A program made the position numbers and the translations under genes. From Pseudonocardia abyssalis (lineage in GTDB: Bacteria > Actinomycetota > Actinomycetes > Mycobacteriales > Pseudonocardiaceae), in NCBI RefSeq assembly GCF_019263705.2, contig NZ_JADQDK010000001.1:4960001-5024000 (forward strand): 64,000 bases of DNA, in the 5' to 3' direction. Positions 1 to 8,509 of this stretch are shown one piece after another. How positions within the stretch are numbered: the stretch's first letter is position 1; each line of letters begins with the position of its first letter. The notes beneath the pieces are model-generated. The model was given only the letters and a program-made list of their open reading frames with translations. It was not told the origin of the DNA and made no database searches.

Positions 1-150
1 AACGCGATCATGGAGATCCTCGGCATCCCCGCGGGCCCGCAGGTGGGCAAGGCCTACAAGCACCTGCTCGCGGTGCGGATGGAGCAGGGCCCGCTGACGC
101 GCGACGAGGCCGAGGCGGAGCTGCGGCGGTGGGCGGCCGGCAACGGCTGA
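1..150 (+). CDS. cca: CCA-adding tRNA nucleotidyltransferase, C-terminal end (partial)
   Basis: The last 49 residues of a protein whose 5' part lies outside the window. The segment containing MEILGIPAGPQVGKAYKHLL, followed by an acidic stretch and a terminal RRWAAG, is typical of the C-terminal helical region of bacterial CCA tRNA nucleotidyltransferases (PcnA/Cca), which add or repair the 3' CCA of tRNA. No catalytic motif is visible because the nucleotidyltransferase head is upstream. The reading frame is open from base 1 and ends at TGA 148-150. Recognition rests on this short tail only. Confidence 0.75.
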   Translation, partial: NAIMEILGIPAGPQVGKAYKHLLAVRMEQGPLTRDEAEAELRRWAAGNG

Positions 151-156
151 GCCTGC

Positions 157-1455
157 CTACTGCAGAGCGGGTCGGCGTCGCCGCAGCTGCTGGTCGTGCG
201 CCAGCAGCCCGGCGACGTAGAGCAGCGCCGCCCCCGCCAGCAGCAGCGGTGCGCGGCCGTCGGGCGGGCTCAGCAGGGCCGTCACCGCGACCGCCAGCAC
301 GTAGCCGACGTTGAACACGATGTCGTAGAGCGCGAACACGCGCCCCAGCACTCCGTCGCCCGCCTCGCCCTGCACCGCGGCGTCGGTACACAGCTTCACG
401 ACCTGCCCGGTCATCCCGATCACGAACGCCGCCACCATCACGGCGGGCAGGCTGAGGAACGCGGCCAGCGCGAGCTGCGTGACGGTGGCGACGACGAGCG
501 CGGCCCGCACCGTCCGCGCCCGGCCGATCCGGCGGATCGACCACGGCGCGACCACCGCCGCGACGCCCAGCCCGGCCGCCGCGAGGACGACGGCCTCGCC
601 GAGCCCCGCGAACCCGGCCCGCAGGATGCCCTGGTCGGTGAAGGCGTAGCGGAACAGCAGCAGCGTGGTGAGCGTGTTGACGCCGAAGGCGAGCCGGTGC
701 GCGGCGAGCGCGGCGAACGACGCCGCGACCGACGGGGTGCCCGCGACCGCGCGGGCCCCGTCCGCGAAGCCGCCCGCGACGGCCCGCGCGGTGGTGCGGG
801 CCCTGTCGCCCGTCCCGTCGGGGCCGAGCCGGCCCGACCGGAACCGGGCGGCGAACACCGCGGCCAGCACCGACCCGACGACCGCGATCCCGACCGTCGC
901 CGCGGAGCCCGCGTCGTCGGCGCCGAGCAGCGCACGCAGCCCGACGGCGCTCACCCCGCCCAGTGCCGAGACCGCCGCCCCGGCCGTGACGGCGAGCGTG
1001 TTGGCCTCCACCAGGTGCTGCCGCGGCACCACGTGCGGCAACGCCGTCGAGAGCCCGGCGAGGATGAACCGCGCCACCCCGGCCACCGACAGCGCGGCCA
1101 CATACAGCCCGGGGCCGGTGACCCCACCCAGCACCACCGCGGCGACGACGAGCACGAGTGCCCCGCGCAGCAGGTTGGCGTAGAGCAGGACCTGGCGGCG
1201 GTCCCAGCGGTCGAGCAGGGCGCCCGCGAACGGCCCGATCAGCGAGTACGGCAGCAGCAGTACCGCGAGGCCCGCGGCGACGGCGAGGGGGTCGGCCTGG
1301 CGCTCCGGGTTGAACAGCAGGGCCCCGCCGAGCGCGGCCTGGAACAGCCCGTCGCCCCACTGCGCGGAGAACCGCAGCCCGAGCAGGCGGGCGTACCCGG
1401 GGGTGGCGACGAGGCCGGCGAACCCGAGCCGGTTCTCGGGCTGGGTCGTCGGCAC
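157..1455 (-). CDS. MFS transporter
   Basis: A 432-residue integral membrane protein with about 12 hydrophobic segments in two halves. It includes a loop with LLDRWDRRQVLLYANLLRG after the second segment, the position of the MFS motif A. The substrate is unknown. GTG at 1455 was chosen over an ATG at 1593 because the 46 extra residues are Ser/Pro/Arg-rich, would overlap the divergent yqgE gene, and TAGCCT lies 7 nt before the GTG. The gene converges on the cca end and is divergent from yqgE, the order of Rv0037c-Rv0038 in Mycobacterium tuberculosis. Family is sure, substrate is not. Confidence 0.85.
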   Translation of the reverse strand: MPTTQPENRLGFAGLVATPGYARLLGLRFSAQWGDGLFQAALGGALLFNPERQADPLAVAAGLAVLLLPYSLIGPFAGALLDRWDRRQVLLYANLLRGALVLVVAAVVLGGVTGPGLYVAALSVAGVARFILAGLSTALPHVVPRQHLVEANTLAVTAGAAVSALGGVSAVGLRALLGADDAGSAATVGIAVVGSVLAAVFAARFRSGRLGPDGTGDRARTTARAVAGGFADGARAVAGTPSVAASFAALAAHRLAFGVNTLTTLLLFRYAFTDQGILRAGFAGLGEAVVLAAAGLGVAAVVAPWSIRRIGRARTVRAALVVATVTQLALAAFLSLPAVMVAAFVIGMTGQVVKLCTDAAVQGEAGDGVLGRVFALYDIVFNVGYVLAVAVTALLSPPDGRAPLLLAGAALLYVAGLLAHDQQLRRRRPALQ

Positions 1456-1498
1456 GGTGGGAAGGCTACGCAGGGGCCGGGGGTGCGACGATGGGGCC

Positions 1499-2086
1499 GT
1501 GGTGGACGAGCGTGCCTCTGACCCGACCGGCGTCGCACCCGGGATGCTGCTCGTCGCCGCCCCCGGACTGACCGATCCCAACTTCCGGCGCACGGTCGTC
1601 TACGTCATCGAGCACCGGCCGGAGGGCAGCCTCGGCGTGGTGTTGAACCGGCCCAGCGAGGTGACCGTCCACGACGTCCTCCCGTCGTGGGCGCCGCTGT
1701 CGTCGACGCCGCAGGCGGTGTTCGTCGGAGGGCCCGTGGAGTCGGAGACGGCGCTCTGCCTGGCCGCGTTGCGCACCGGCCAGACCGTCGACGGGGTGAC
1801 CGGGCTGGTCGCCGTCCGCGGTCCGGTGGCACTGGTCGACCTCGACGGCGACCCCCGCGCCCTCGCCCCCCGCCTGCGCGGCCTGCGCGTGTTCGCCGGG
1901 TACTCCGGCTGGGACGCCCGCCAGCTCGCCGGGGAGATCGACCGCGGCGACTGGATCGTCGTGCCCGCCCTGCCCGACGACGTCGTCGCCGGGCACGGCC
2001 CGGAGCTGTGGGCCCGTGTCCTGCGCCGCCAGGGGGTCCCGGTCGCGCTGCTGGCCACGTTCCCGGACGACGTGAAGCTCAACTGA
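1499..2086 (+). CDS. yqgE: YqgE/AlgH family protein (UPF0301)
   Basis: A 195-residue cytoplasmic protein. It opens with LLVAAPGLTDPNFRRTVVYV and carries GVVLNRPS and VFVGGPVE, all hallmarks of the YqgE/AlgH fold; the length is normal for the family. The biochemical role is unknown; AlgH affects alginate regulation in Pseudomonas, which says little here. GTG 1499 begins the protein. An ATG at 1491 is out of frame and overlaps a GACGAT box that sits 6 nt upstream of the GTG, so a leaderless start is likely. GTG 1502 is an equally legal alternative. Confidence 0.88.
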   Translation: MVDERASDPTGVAPGMLLVAAPGLTDPNFRRTVVYVIEHRPEGSLGVVLNRPSEVTVHDVLPSWAPLSSTPQAVFVGGPVESETALCLAALRTGQTVDGVTGLVAVRGPVALVDLDGDPRALAPRLRGLRVFAGYSGWDARQLAGEIDRGDWIVVPALPDDVVAGHGPELWARVLRRQGVPVALLATFPDDVKLN

Positions 2087-2126
2087 CCGCCGCGCGGCCG
2101 CCGCCCGGGCGCGCCAGGATGGACCC

Positions 2127-2624
2127 GTGCCCCGACCCCGCCCCGAACCCGCAGGCCCCGGCCAGGAGTCCGTCTGGGACTACCCGCGCCCGCCGCGCGC
2201 CGAGCCCGACCACCGACGCGCCGTGCTGAGGTACGGCGGGGTGGTCGTCGCCGACACCACCGATCTCGTCCGCGTGCTGGAGACCAGCCACCCGCCGACG
2301 TTCTACCTGCCGCGCACCGCGTTCGGCGAGTACCTGACGCCGGTCGAGAAGACCACGTTCTGCGAGTGGAAGGGCGTCGCCCGCTACGTCGACGTCGTGG
2401 TCCCCGGCGCGCAGCCCCTGCGCGAGGTCGGCTGGTGGTATCCCGAACCCGACCGTCGCTACCCGGAGCTGCTGGACCGCGTCGCCGTCTACGCCGCGGC
2501 GTTCGACGAGATCACCCTCGACGGGGTGACCGTGCTGCCGCAGCCCGGCGGGTTCTACGGAGGCTGGGTGACGCCGGAGGTGGTGGGACCGTTCAAGGGA
2601 GGTCCGGGCTCGTGGGGCTGGTAG
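2127..2624 (+). CDS. DUF427 domain protein
   Basis: A 165-residue soluble protein. Residues from about 35 to 150 form the small beta-rich DUF427 domain, recognisable from HPPTFYLP, the CEWKGVARY segment and the late [18 protein letters not shown]. No biochemical activity is established for the family. Start GTG 2127 has CAGGAT 6 nt upstream and no Shine-Dalgarno. Its 3' end overlaps the convergent SdpI gene by 32 bp, leaving no room for a terminator between them. It stands alone after yqgE, 40 bp downstream. Confidence 0.82.
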   Translation: MPRPRPEPAGPGQESVWDYPRPPRAEPDHRRAVLRYGGVVVADTTDLVRVLETSHPPTFYLPRTAFGEYLTPVEKTTFCEWKGVARYVDVVVPGAQPLREVGWWYPEPDRRYPELLDRVAVYAAAFDEITLDGVTVLPQPGGFYGGWVTPEVVGPFKGGPGSWGW

Positions 2625-3039
2625 GGCGGCAGCCGGCCACGAGGTCGCAGCCCGCGCACACCCCGCCGCAGGCCACGGGCTCCGGCTCGACCGGGACCGT
2701 CGCCGCCGCGCGCTGACCCACCATCCCGCCGAACGCCCCGAGCGCCAGCGTCCCGACGACCGCGACGGCGAGCACCACGACCGACACCGCGCCCACGGGC
2801 CCGGCGATCAGCACGGCCCCGCCGACGAGGGCCACCGCCCCGGCCGCCCCGACGGGGGCGGCGGCGACGCGGTTGGCCAGCGCGAACGCGGCGTCCGACG
2901 CCAGGGTCTCGGCGGTGCGGACCCCGATCCAGCGGTTGCGCCGCAGCCGCCCGCGCGCCCCGAGGACCGCGACGGCGAGCAGCGCCAGACCGGCGAGCAC
3001 GAGCAGCACGGCGATGATCAGGCGGGGCACGAGGGGCAC
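2593..3039 (-). CDS. SdpI family membrane protein
   Basis: A 148-residue protein with a hydrophobic N-terminus, then [19 protein letters not shown], the conserved loop of the SdpI/YhfL family, and further hydrophobic segments. In Bacillus subtilis SdpI is an immunity protein against the SDP toxin; most actinobacterial relatives are uncharacterised. The tail is Cys-rich ([14 protein letters not shown]), which is unusual and could bind metal. GTG 3039 is chosen because TACGCT lies 6 nt upstream on the minus strand; GTG 3030 is the alternative. It diverges from the leuS leader. Confidence 0.75.
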   Translation of the reverse strand: MPLVPRLIIAVLLVLAGLALLAVAVLGARGRLRRNRWIGVRTAETLASDAAFALANRVAAAPVGAAGAVALVGGAVLIAGPVGAVSVVVLAVAVVGTLALGAFGGMVGQRAAATVPVEPEPVACGGVCAGCDLVAGCRPTSPTSPDLP

Positions 3040-3086
3040 GTGACCAGCGTAGGTCAACCCGATCGCGGCGCGACCCGCACCGGCGT

Positions 3087-3092
3087 TACCCT
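3087..3092 (+). promoter_or_regulatory. -10 box of the leuS leader
   Basis: TACCCT ends 6 nt before the GTG of the leader peptide at 3099, so transcription is predicted to start at that GTG. No convincing -35 hexamer was seen. Confidence 0.55.
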
Positions 3093-3098
3093 GGGCGC

Positions 3099-3137
3099 GT
3101 GGCCCGTCGCCTTCTTCTCCAGGCCGTGCCGGTCTGA
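3099..3137 (+). CDS. leuS leader peptide with three Leu codons
   Basis: A 12-codon frame reading [12 protein letters not shown] and ending in TGA at 3135-3137. Codons 5-7 are CTT CTT CTC; CTT is a rare leucine codon in a genome this GC-rich and two in a row are striking. The frame starts at the predicted transcription start and is followed by two hairpins and then leuS, which encodes leucyl-tRNA synthetase. This is the layout of a ribosome-mediated attenuator that senses charged leucine tRNA. It is an inference from layout; no clear antiterminator pairing was found. Confidence 0.6.
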   Translation: MARRLLLQAVPV

Positions 3138-3149
3138 CACGACACCGGC
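3128..3149 (+). promoter_or_regulatory. first hairpin of leuS leader
   Basis: GCCGGT (3128-3133) pairs with ACCGGC (3144-3149) around the leader-peptide stop codon. It is placed as the pause hairpin of an attenuator; whether it competes with the next hairpin is not evident from the sequence. Confidence 0.4.
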
Positions 3150-3155
3150 GCGGCG

Positions 3156-3182
3156 ACCCCTCCTGCCTCACGGCGGAGGGGT
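3156..3182 (+). terminator. attenuator-like hairpin before leuS
   Basis: ACCCCTCC (3156-3163) is the exact complement of GGAGGGGT (3175-3182), with an inner GCC/GGC pair and a TCAC loop. It is followed by TCCTTGCTTT, only moderately T-rich. It lies 19 nt after the leader-peptide stop and 52 nt before leuS, where a regulated terminator would sit. Confidence 0.5.
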
Positions 3183-3187
3183 TCCTT

Positions 3188-3223
3188 GCTTTCCGGGCCC
3201 ACACGGCTTTCCGGGCCCACACG
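3188..3223 (+). repeat. two 18-bp tandem repeats in the leuS leader
   Basis: GCTTTCCGGGCCCACACG occurs twice head to tail with no mismatch. Each copy contains the palindrome GGGCCC. The role is unknown; the copies could pair with each other or form alternative structures in the leader. Confidence 0.85.
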
Positions 3224-3234
3224 ACATCACCGGG

Positions 3235-6087
3235 ATGGACATGAGCACCGACACCAGCACCGCCGCCGACACCGACGCCCCGCCGTTCCGCTACGGCGCC
3301 GCGCTGGCCACCGAGATCGAGCGCAGCTGGCAGGACCGCTGGGAGCGCGAGGGCACGTTCCACACGCCCAGCCGTCCCGGGCCCGACGCGGGCGAGAAGG
3401 TCTACCTGATGGACATGTTCCCGTACCCGTCCGGGTCCGGGCTGCACGTCGGGCACCCGCTGGGCTTCATCGGCACCGACGTCCTGGGCCGCTACCTGCG
3501 GATGAACGGCCGCACGGTGCTGCACACGATGGGCTTCGACTCGTTCGGCCTGCCCGCGGAGCAGTACGCCGTCCAGACGGGCACGCACCCGCGCACGACC
3601 ACCGAGGCCAACATCCGGCGGTACAAGGAGCAGCTGCGCCAGCTGGGCCTGGCCCACGACGACCGTCGCTCGATCGCCACCACCGACGTCGGGTTCTACC
3701 GCTGGACCCAGTGGATCTTCTTGCAGATCTACAACGCCTGGTACGACCCGGAGCAGCAGAAGGCGCGCCCGATCGCGGAGCTGGAGGCGGAGTACGCCGC
3801 AGGCACCCGCGGGCCGTGGGACGAGCTGTCGCGCGTCGAGCAGCGGAAGGTGATCGACGGTCACCGTCTGGCCTACATCTCCGAGGCGCCGGTGAACTGG
3901 TGCCCCGGGCTGGGCACGGTGCTGGCCAACGAGGAGGTCACCGCCGACGGCCGCAGCGAGCGCGGCAACTTCCCCGTGTTCCGGCGCAGCCTGAAGCAGT
4001 GGATGATGCGGATCACCGCGTACTCCGACCGTCTGGTCGCCGACCTGGACCGCCTGGACTGGCCCGACTCCGTCAAGGCCATGCAGCGCAACTGGATCGG
4101 CCGCTCCGAGGGCGCCGTCGTCCGGTTCGGCACGGCCACCGGCAGCGGCTCGCCCGTCGACATCGAGGTCTTCACGACCCGTCCCGACACGCTGTTCGGT
4201 GCCACCTACGTGGTCCTGGCCCCCGAGCACCCGCTGGTCGGGAGCCTGACGCCGCTGGAATGGCCCGAGGGCACCGACGAGCGCTGGACCGGTGGCGCGG
4301 GCACGCCGGCGCTGGCGATCGAGGACTACCGCTTCGAGGCCGGTCGCAAGACCGACCTCGACCGCCAGGAGAACAAGGAGAAGACCGGCGTCTTCACCGG
4401 CGCCTACGCCGTCAACCCGGTGAACGGTCAGCAGGTGCCGGTGTTCGTCGCCGACTACGTCCTGATGGGCTACGGCACCGGCGCGATCATGGCGGTGCCC
4501 GGCCAGGACCAGCGCGACTGGGACTTCGCCGCCGCGTTCGGGCTGCCCGTCGTCCGCACCGTCGACCCGGGTGAGTGGGAGGGCGAGGCGTTCACCGGCG
4601 ACGGCCCGGCGATCAACTCGGCCAACGCCGAGATCAGCCTGGACGGGCTGGGTGTCGCCGAGGCGAAGCGCACGATCACCGACTGGCTGGTGGCCCGCGG
4701 CGACGGCGAGGCGGTCACCCAGTACAAGCTGCGCGACTGGCTGTTCTCCCGCCAGCGCTACTGGGGCGAGCCGTTCCCGGTCGTCTGGGACGCCGACGGC
4801 CTGCCGGTCGGGCTGCCCGACTCCGAGCTGCCCGTCGAGCTGCCCGAGATCGACGACTACTCCCCCAAGACCTACGACGCCGACGCGGCCGACACCGAGC
4901 CGGAGCCGCCGCTGTCGCGCAACGAGGACTGGGTCGTGGCCGACCTGACTCTGCCCTCGACGGACGGGGGGGCGCCGGTCACGGCGTCCTACCGCCGCGA
5001 GACCAACACGATGCCGCAGTGGGCCGGTTCCTGCTGGTACCACCTGCGCTACCTGGACCCCGACAACACCGAGCGGTTCGTCGACCCCGACATCGAGAAG
5101 TACTGGTTGGGCGCCGACCCGTCGAAGCCGAACGACCCGGGTGGCGTCGACCTGTACGTCGGCGGCGTCGAGCACGCCGTGCTGCACCTGCTGTACGCCC
5201 GCTTCTGGCACAAGGTGCTGCACGACCTGGGCCACCTGAGCTCCGAGGAGCCGTTCCGTCGGCTGTTCAACCAGGGCTACATCCAGGCGTTCGCCTACAC
5301 CGACGCCCGCGGCACGTACGTCCCGGCCGAGGAGGTCACGGAGACCGCCGAGGGTGGTTTCACGTGGAACGGCGAGACCGTCCGCCGTGAGTACGGGAAG
5401 ATGGGCAAGTCGCTGAAGAACGTGGTGACGCCCGACGAGATGTGCGAGCGCTACGGCGCCGACACCTTCCGCCTCTACGAGATGTCGACCGGCCCGATGG
5501 ACGTGTCGCGGCCGTGGTCGACGCGGGACGTCGTCGGGTCGCAGCGGTTCCTGCAGCGGGTGTGGCGCAACCTGATCGACGAACACACCGGCGAGGTGCG
5601 GGTCACCGACGCCGAGCCGGACGTCGACACGCTGCGCGCCCTGCACAAGGCCATCGCCGGGGTGCACGCCGACTACCAGGCCCTGCACTACAACACGGCC
5701 GCGGCGAAGCTGATCGAGCTGAACAACCACCTGACGAAGTCGGGCACCGGTGTGCCGCGGTCGGTGGCGGAGTCGCTGGTGCTGATGATGGCCCCTCTGA
5801 CGCCGCACATCGCCGAGGAGCTGTGGTCGCGGCTGGGGCACGCCGAGACGCTGGCCTACGCCGGGTTCCCGGTCGCCGACGAGCGGTACCTGGTGGCCGA
5901 CACCGTCGAGTACCCGATCCAGGTCAACGGCAAGGTCCGCTCCCGGATCACCGTCGCCGCCGACGCCACCCCGGCCGAGGTCGAGGCGATCGCGCTGGCC
6001 GACGAGAAGGTGGCGGCGGCGCTGGGCGGCAAGGACCCGCGCAAGCTGATCGTGGTTCCCGGCCGCCTGGTCAACGTGGTGCTCTGA
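3235..6087 (+). CDS. leuS: leucyl-tRNA synthetase
   Basis: A 950-residue class Ia aminoacyl-tRNA synthetase charging tRNA-Leu. The ATP-binding HIGH motif is HVGH at residues 71-74 and the KMSKS loop is KMGKS at 722-726. Between them is the CP1 editing domain with [19 protein letters not shown]. The anticodon-binding and C-terminal domains are present and the protein ends in GRLVNVVL, as in relatives. ATG 3235 is used; ATG 3241 has an equally good upstream GGGATGG. The gene is preceded by a leader with a leucine-codon peptide and a hairpin. It converges on the HEPN gene with a 6-nt gap. Confidence 0.96.
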   Translation: MDMSTDTSTAADTDAPPFRYGAALATEIERSWQDRWEREGTFHTPSRPGPDAGEKVYLMDMFPYPSGSGLHVGHPLGFIGTDVLGRYLRMNGRTVLHTMGFDSFGLPAEQYAVQTGTHPRTTTEANIRRYKEQLRQLGLAHDDRRSIATTDVGFYRWTQWIFLQIYNAWYDPEQQKARPIAELEAEYAAGTRGPWDELSRVEQRKVIDGHRLAYISEAPVNWCPGLGTVLANEEVTADGRSERGNFPVFRRSLKQWMMRITAYSDRLVADLDRLDWPDSVKAMQRNWIGRSEGAVVRFGTATGSGSPVDIEVFTTRPDTLFGATYVVLAPEHPLVGSLTPLEWPEGTDERWTGGAGTPALAIEDYRFEAGRKTDLDRQENKEKTGVFTGAYAVNPVNGQQVPVFVADYVLMGYGTGAIMAVPGQDQRDWDFAAAFGLPVVRTVDPGEWEGEAFTGDGPAINSANAEISLDGLGVAEAKRTITDWLVARGDGEAVTQYKLRDWLFSRQRYWGEPFPVVWDADGLPVGLPDSELPVELPEIDDYSPKTYDADAADTEPEPPLSRNEDWVVADLTLPSTDGGAPVTASYRRETNTMPQWAGSCWYHLRYLDPDNTERFVDPDIEKYWLGADPSKPNDPGGVDLYVGGVEHAVLHLLYARFWHKVLHDLGHLSSEEPFRRLFNQGYIQAFAYTDARGTYVPAEEVTETAEGGFTWNGETVRREYGKMGKSLKNVVTPDEMCERYGADTFRLYEMSTGPMDVSRPWSTRDVVGSQRFLQRVWRNLIDEHTGEVRVTDAEPDVDTLRALHKAIAGVHADYQALHYNTAAAKLIELNNHLTKSGTGVPRSVAESLVLMMAPLTPHIAEELWSRLGHAETLAYAGFPVADERYLVADTVEYPIQVNGKVRSRITVAADATPAEVEAIALADEKVAAALGGKDPRKLIVVPGRLVNVVL

Positions 6088-6093
6088 CCGTTC

Positions 6094-6543
6094 TCAGCGG
6101 CGTCGGCGGGGCGGGGGCTTCGGCTTCGGTCCCGCCGACGGCCCCCTCGGGGCACCGCGCGCGATGGCGACGAAGTCGGCGTGCGTCAGCCAGGCCTCGA
6201 CGGCGTCGACGACCTCGGTGGCGTCCTTGATCGCGACCGGGCCCTCCGCGGTGGGCACGGTGCCGTCGGCGTGGGCGAGCTCGGCCCGGTTGTGCAGGGA
6301 CCGCAGCAGCCGGCCGACCTCCGGGTCGAGGCCGCGCTCGTGCACGACGTGCCGGACGAACGCGGACACCACCGCGGCCGCCTCGGGCTCGGGTGGGCGC
6401 TGGAGCTCCAGCAGCGCGGCCTCGGCGGCGGCGAGTGCGGCGCGGAAGGCCAGCGCGACGGTCTGCGCGGCGAACCCGGTGGTGCCCAGCAGGTGTGCGG
6501 CGAACAGCTCCTCGCGCGCCCGCACCACCCCGACGCCGTTCAC
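6094..6543 (-). CDS. HEPN domain protein, partner of the nucleotidyltransferase gene
   Basis: A 149-residue, largely helical protein. It has the HEPN motif RX4H at R86-H91 in the sequence LHNRAELAHADG and a basic Pro/Lys/Arg-rich tail. HEPN proteins are often RNases and pair with MNT nucleotidyltransferases as toxin and antitoxin, the antitoxin AMPylating the toxin. The GTG start overlaps the stop of the upstream nucleotidyltransferase gene (GTGA), so the two are translationally coupled. Function as a toxin is inferred from motif and pairing only. Confidence 0.72.
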   Translation of the reverse strand: MNGVGVVRAREELFAAHLLGTTGFAAQTVALAFRAALAAAEAALLELQRPPEPEAAAVVSAFVRHVVHERGLDPEVGRLLRSLHNRAELAHADGTVPTAEGPVAIKDATEVVDAVEAWLTHADFVAIARGAPRGPSAGPKPKPPPRRRR

Positions 6544-7289
6544 GCCACCACCCGTGCCTCGGCCACGGCCCGCACCAGCAGCGACGTGCGCGGCGCGGCC
6601 AGCTCCGCGGCGCTCACCGGAACCGCGGTCACGGTGAACCCGGACCGCTCGGTGTGCTGCCACAGCACGTCGTCCATGCGGTGCAGCTCCTCCCACTGCG
6701 AGCGCAGGTCGGCCAGTACGACGAGCAGCTGCAGGTCGAACTCCCCCGGCCCCTCGCCGCGCACCCAGGACCCGAACACCATGACCTGCTCGAGCCGGTC
6801 GCCGTAGAGCATCCCGAGGTCGACGGCGACGGCGGCGGGCAGGTCCTCGTCGCCCGCGGTGGGGTCGGGGAAGCCCGCGGCGAGCCGTTCGGCCTCGGCG
6901 CGGGTGATCAGCTCGACGTCGGCGAGCCAGTGCACCGCACGCCGCCGGCCGCGGGCACCCCGGTAGCGGAACCACTGGTCCCGCAGCTCCGGGAACTCGA
7001 AGAGGGTGTCCTTGAACCGGCGGAACGCACCCGGACCGCTGATCGCGCGGTCGAGGAGGTCGGCCGCTCGGCGGTGGTGCACGGCCGCCACGAACTGCGC
7101 CATGTCCTGGTAGCTCTCGCGCGACTCCGTCCGCCGGATCCGCACGCCGGTGGGCCTGGGGCCACCGACGTCGGCCAGGCGTGAGGAGATCGCACCCGAG
7201 TCGGGGTCGATCCACCACGAGACACCCGAGCTGCGGTCCTCGAGGGCCGCACACAGCTCGTCGAGATCAACCGACTCCGGATCGAGCAT
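6540..7289 (-). CDS. UPF0158 domain fused to an MNT-type nucleotidyltransferase
   Basis: A 249-residue protein in two parts. Residues 1-125 match the UPF0158 family, with DLDELCAALEDRS, RESYQDMAQFVA and GAFRRFKDTLFEFPELRDQW. Residues 150-249 are a minimal nucleotidyltransferase with G173-S174 followed after ten residues by D185-L-Q187. The usual motif is GSX10DXD, so the second metal-binding Asp is replaced by Gln, which may weaken or abolish catalysis. ATG 7289 has TACCGT 6 nt upstream. It is the first gene of a two-gene unit with the HEPN gene. An antitoxin role is inferred. Confidence 0.72.
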   Translation of the reverse strand: MLDPESVDLDELCAALEDRSSGVSWWIDPDSGAISSRLADVGGPRPTGVRIRRTESRESYQDMAQFVAAVHHRRAADLLDRAISGPGAFRRFKDTLFEFPELRDQWFRYRGARGRRRAVHWLADVELITRAEAERLAAGFPDPTAGDEDLPAAVAVDLGMLYGDRLEQVMVFGSWVRGEGPGEFDLQLLVVLADLRSQWEELHRMDDVLWQHTERSGFTVTAVPVSAAELAAPRTSLLVRAVAEARVVA

Positions 7290-7313
7290 CTGACGACGGT
7301 ACCGCTGCGGGGG

Positions 7314-7733
7314 TCAGGTTGACCCGTGCGATCGGCCGCCGAGCGCCGAAGCGAGCAGGATGGCGCCCCAGATGCCGATCGGGAACATCGGCCAGAAGAA
7401 GATGAGGGACCCGGTCGCGAGCGACGTGATGCCCCAGATCGTGACGAGCACGATCGCCGTGCCGCCCCAGGAGCGCCACTCGTCGCGCCACTCGGCCTTC
7501 TCCACGGCCAACCGGTCGGTGACCGCGGGCACGGCCGGCGTCGGTGCGGGGAGGTCGGACGTGAGCTTCTCGAGCTCGCCGTAGGTGCGGGCGGCGTAGG
7601 CGTCGCGCAGGCGCTCGTCGTAGTCGGACAGGTCGAGCCTGCCCTCGTCGACCGCGAACTGCAGCCGCTGGGCGACCGCCGACCGGTCGGCGTCGGAGGC
7701 CCGCAGTCGCGCGCGTTCGATGTCCCCGCTCAC
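7314..7733 (-). CDS. DUF1707 domain membrane protein
   Basis: A 139-residue protein. Residues 1-60 are a DUF1707 domain (RASDADRSAVAQRL, LDLSDYDERLRDAYAARTYG), a short module common at the N-terminus of actinobacterial membrane proteins. Two hydrophobic segments follow, after a charged WRDEWRSWGG stretch. GTG 7733 was preferred to GTG 7739 because TACTCT lies 7 nt before it; starting at 7739 adds two residues. The function is unknown. Confidence 0.78.
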   Translation of the reverse strand: MSGDIERARLRASDADRSAVAQRLQFAVDEGRLDLSDYDERLRDAYAARTYGELEKLTSDLPAPTPAVPAVTDRLAVEKAEWRDEWRSWGGTAIVLVTIWGITSLATGSLIFFWPMFPIGIWGAILLASALGGRSHGST

Positions 7734-7797
7734 GTCCACCAGAGTAGGCGCGGTGGGGTCGCCCGCGCATCGGTCGAGCGGAGGATGGTGACAACTG

Positions 7798-8484
7798 TCA
7801 GGTGGACCCGGCCGGCCGCAGGACCAGTTCGGTGAGCGCGGCGTCCGGCGGAGCGGTCACGGCGAGCAGGACCGCCCCCGCCACCGACTCCGGCCGCAGG
7901 TAGGCGCCGGGGTCGTAGGTGCCGCCCTCGTGCGCGACGACCGCCCGCTGCATGTCGGTGTCGACGCGGCCCGGGTGCACCGACGTGACGCGCACGCCGG
8001 CGCCGGCCTCCTCGGCGCGCAGCGCGTCGGCGAACGCCCGCAGCGCGAACTTGCTGGCCGCGTAGGAACCCCACCCGGCCTTCGCGGTGAGCCCGGAACC
8101 GGAGTTGACGAGCACGACCCGGCCGCGGGCGGCCCGCAGTGCGGGCAACAGCAGCCGGGTGAGCTCGGCGACGGCCACGACGTTGACCTCGAACTGCCGG
8201 CGCCAGGTGGCGGCCGGGGTGTCGGCGACGGTGCCGAGCAGGCCGACCCCGGCCGAGTGCACGAGCACGTCGAGCCGCTCGATGCCCGCGGTGGCCTCGG
8301 CCAGTGCCGCGGGATCGGTCAGCTCGACGGGCCACGGCCGCGAACCGGGCAGTTCCGCCGCGAGCGCGGCGAGCGCGGCGTGGTCGCGCCCGCCGAGCAG
8401 CAGGTCGTGGCCGGGCGCCAGGGCCCGGGCCACTGCGGCACCGATGCCCCGGGACGCCCCGGTGACGAGTGCGACGGGCTTCAT
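7798..8484 (-). CDS. SDR family oxidoreductase
   Basis: A 228-residue short-chain dehydrogenase with the N-terminal cofactor motif TGASRGIG, the NSGSG region with the catalytic Ser, and YAASK as the catalytic Tyr-Lys pair. The downstream HPGRVDT segment is typical of the family. The substrate is not predictable. ATG 8484 starts the Rossmann fold directly; a GTG at 8496 would add four residues. It sits alone between the DUF1707 and NlpC/P60 genes on the same strand. Confidence 0.88.
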   Translation of the reverse strand: MKPVALVTGASRGIGAAVARALAPGHDLLLGGRDHAALAALAAELPGSRPWPVELTDPAALAEATAGIERLDVLVHSAGVGLLGTVADTPAATWRRQFEVNVVAVAELTRLLLPALRAARGRVVLVNSGSGLTAKAGWGSYAASKFALRAFADALRAEEAGAGVRVTSVHPGRVDTDMQRAVVAHEGGTYDPGAYLRPESVAGAVLLAVTAPPDAALTELVLRPAGST

Positions 8485-8509
8485 GCGGCCGCACACTATC
8501 CGGTGTGGA

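Noticed and set aside
3040-3240. T-box riboswitch upstream of leuS
   Set aside because: No T-box consensus or specifier-loop structure was seen; a Leu-codon leader peptide explains the leader better.
2593-5841. Long minus-strand frame opposite leuS
   Set aside because: A shadow of leuS codon bias in GC-rich DNA; only its end, the SdpI gene, has family motifs.
8484-8496. GTG 8496 as SDR start
   Set aside because: It adds only four residues before the Rossmann fold and has no ribosome site.
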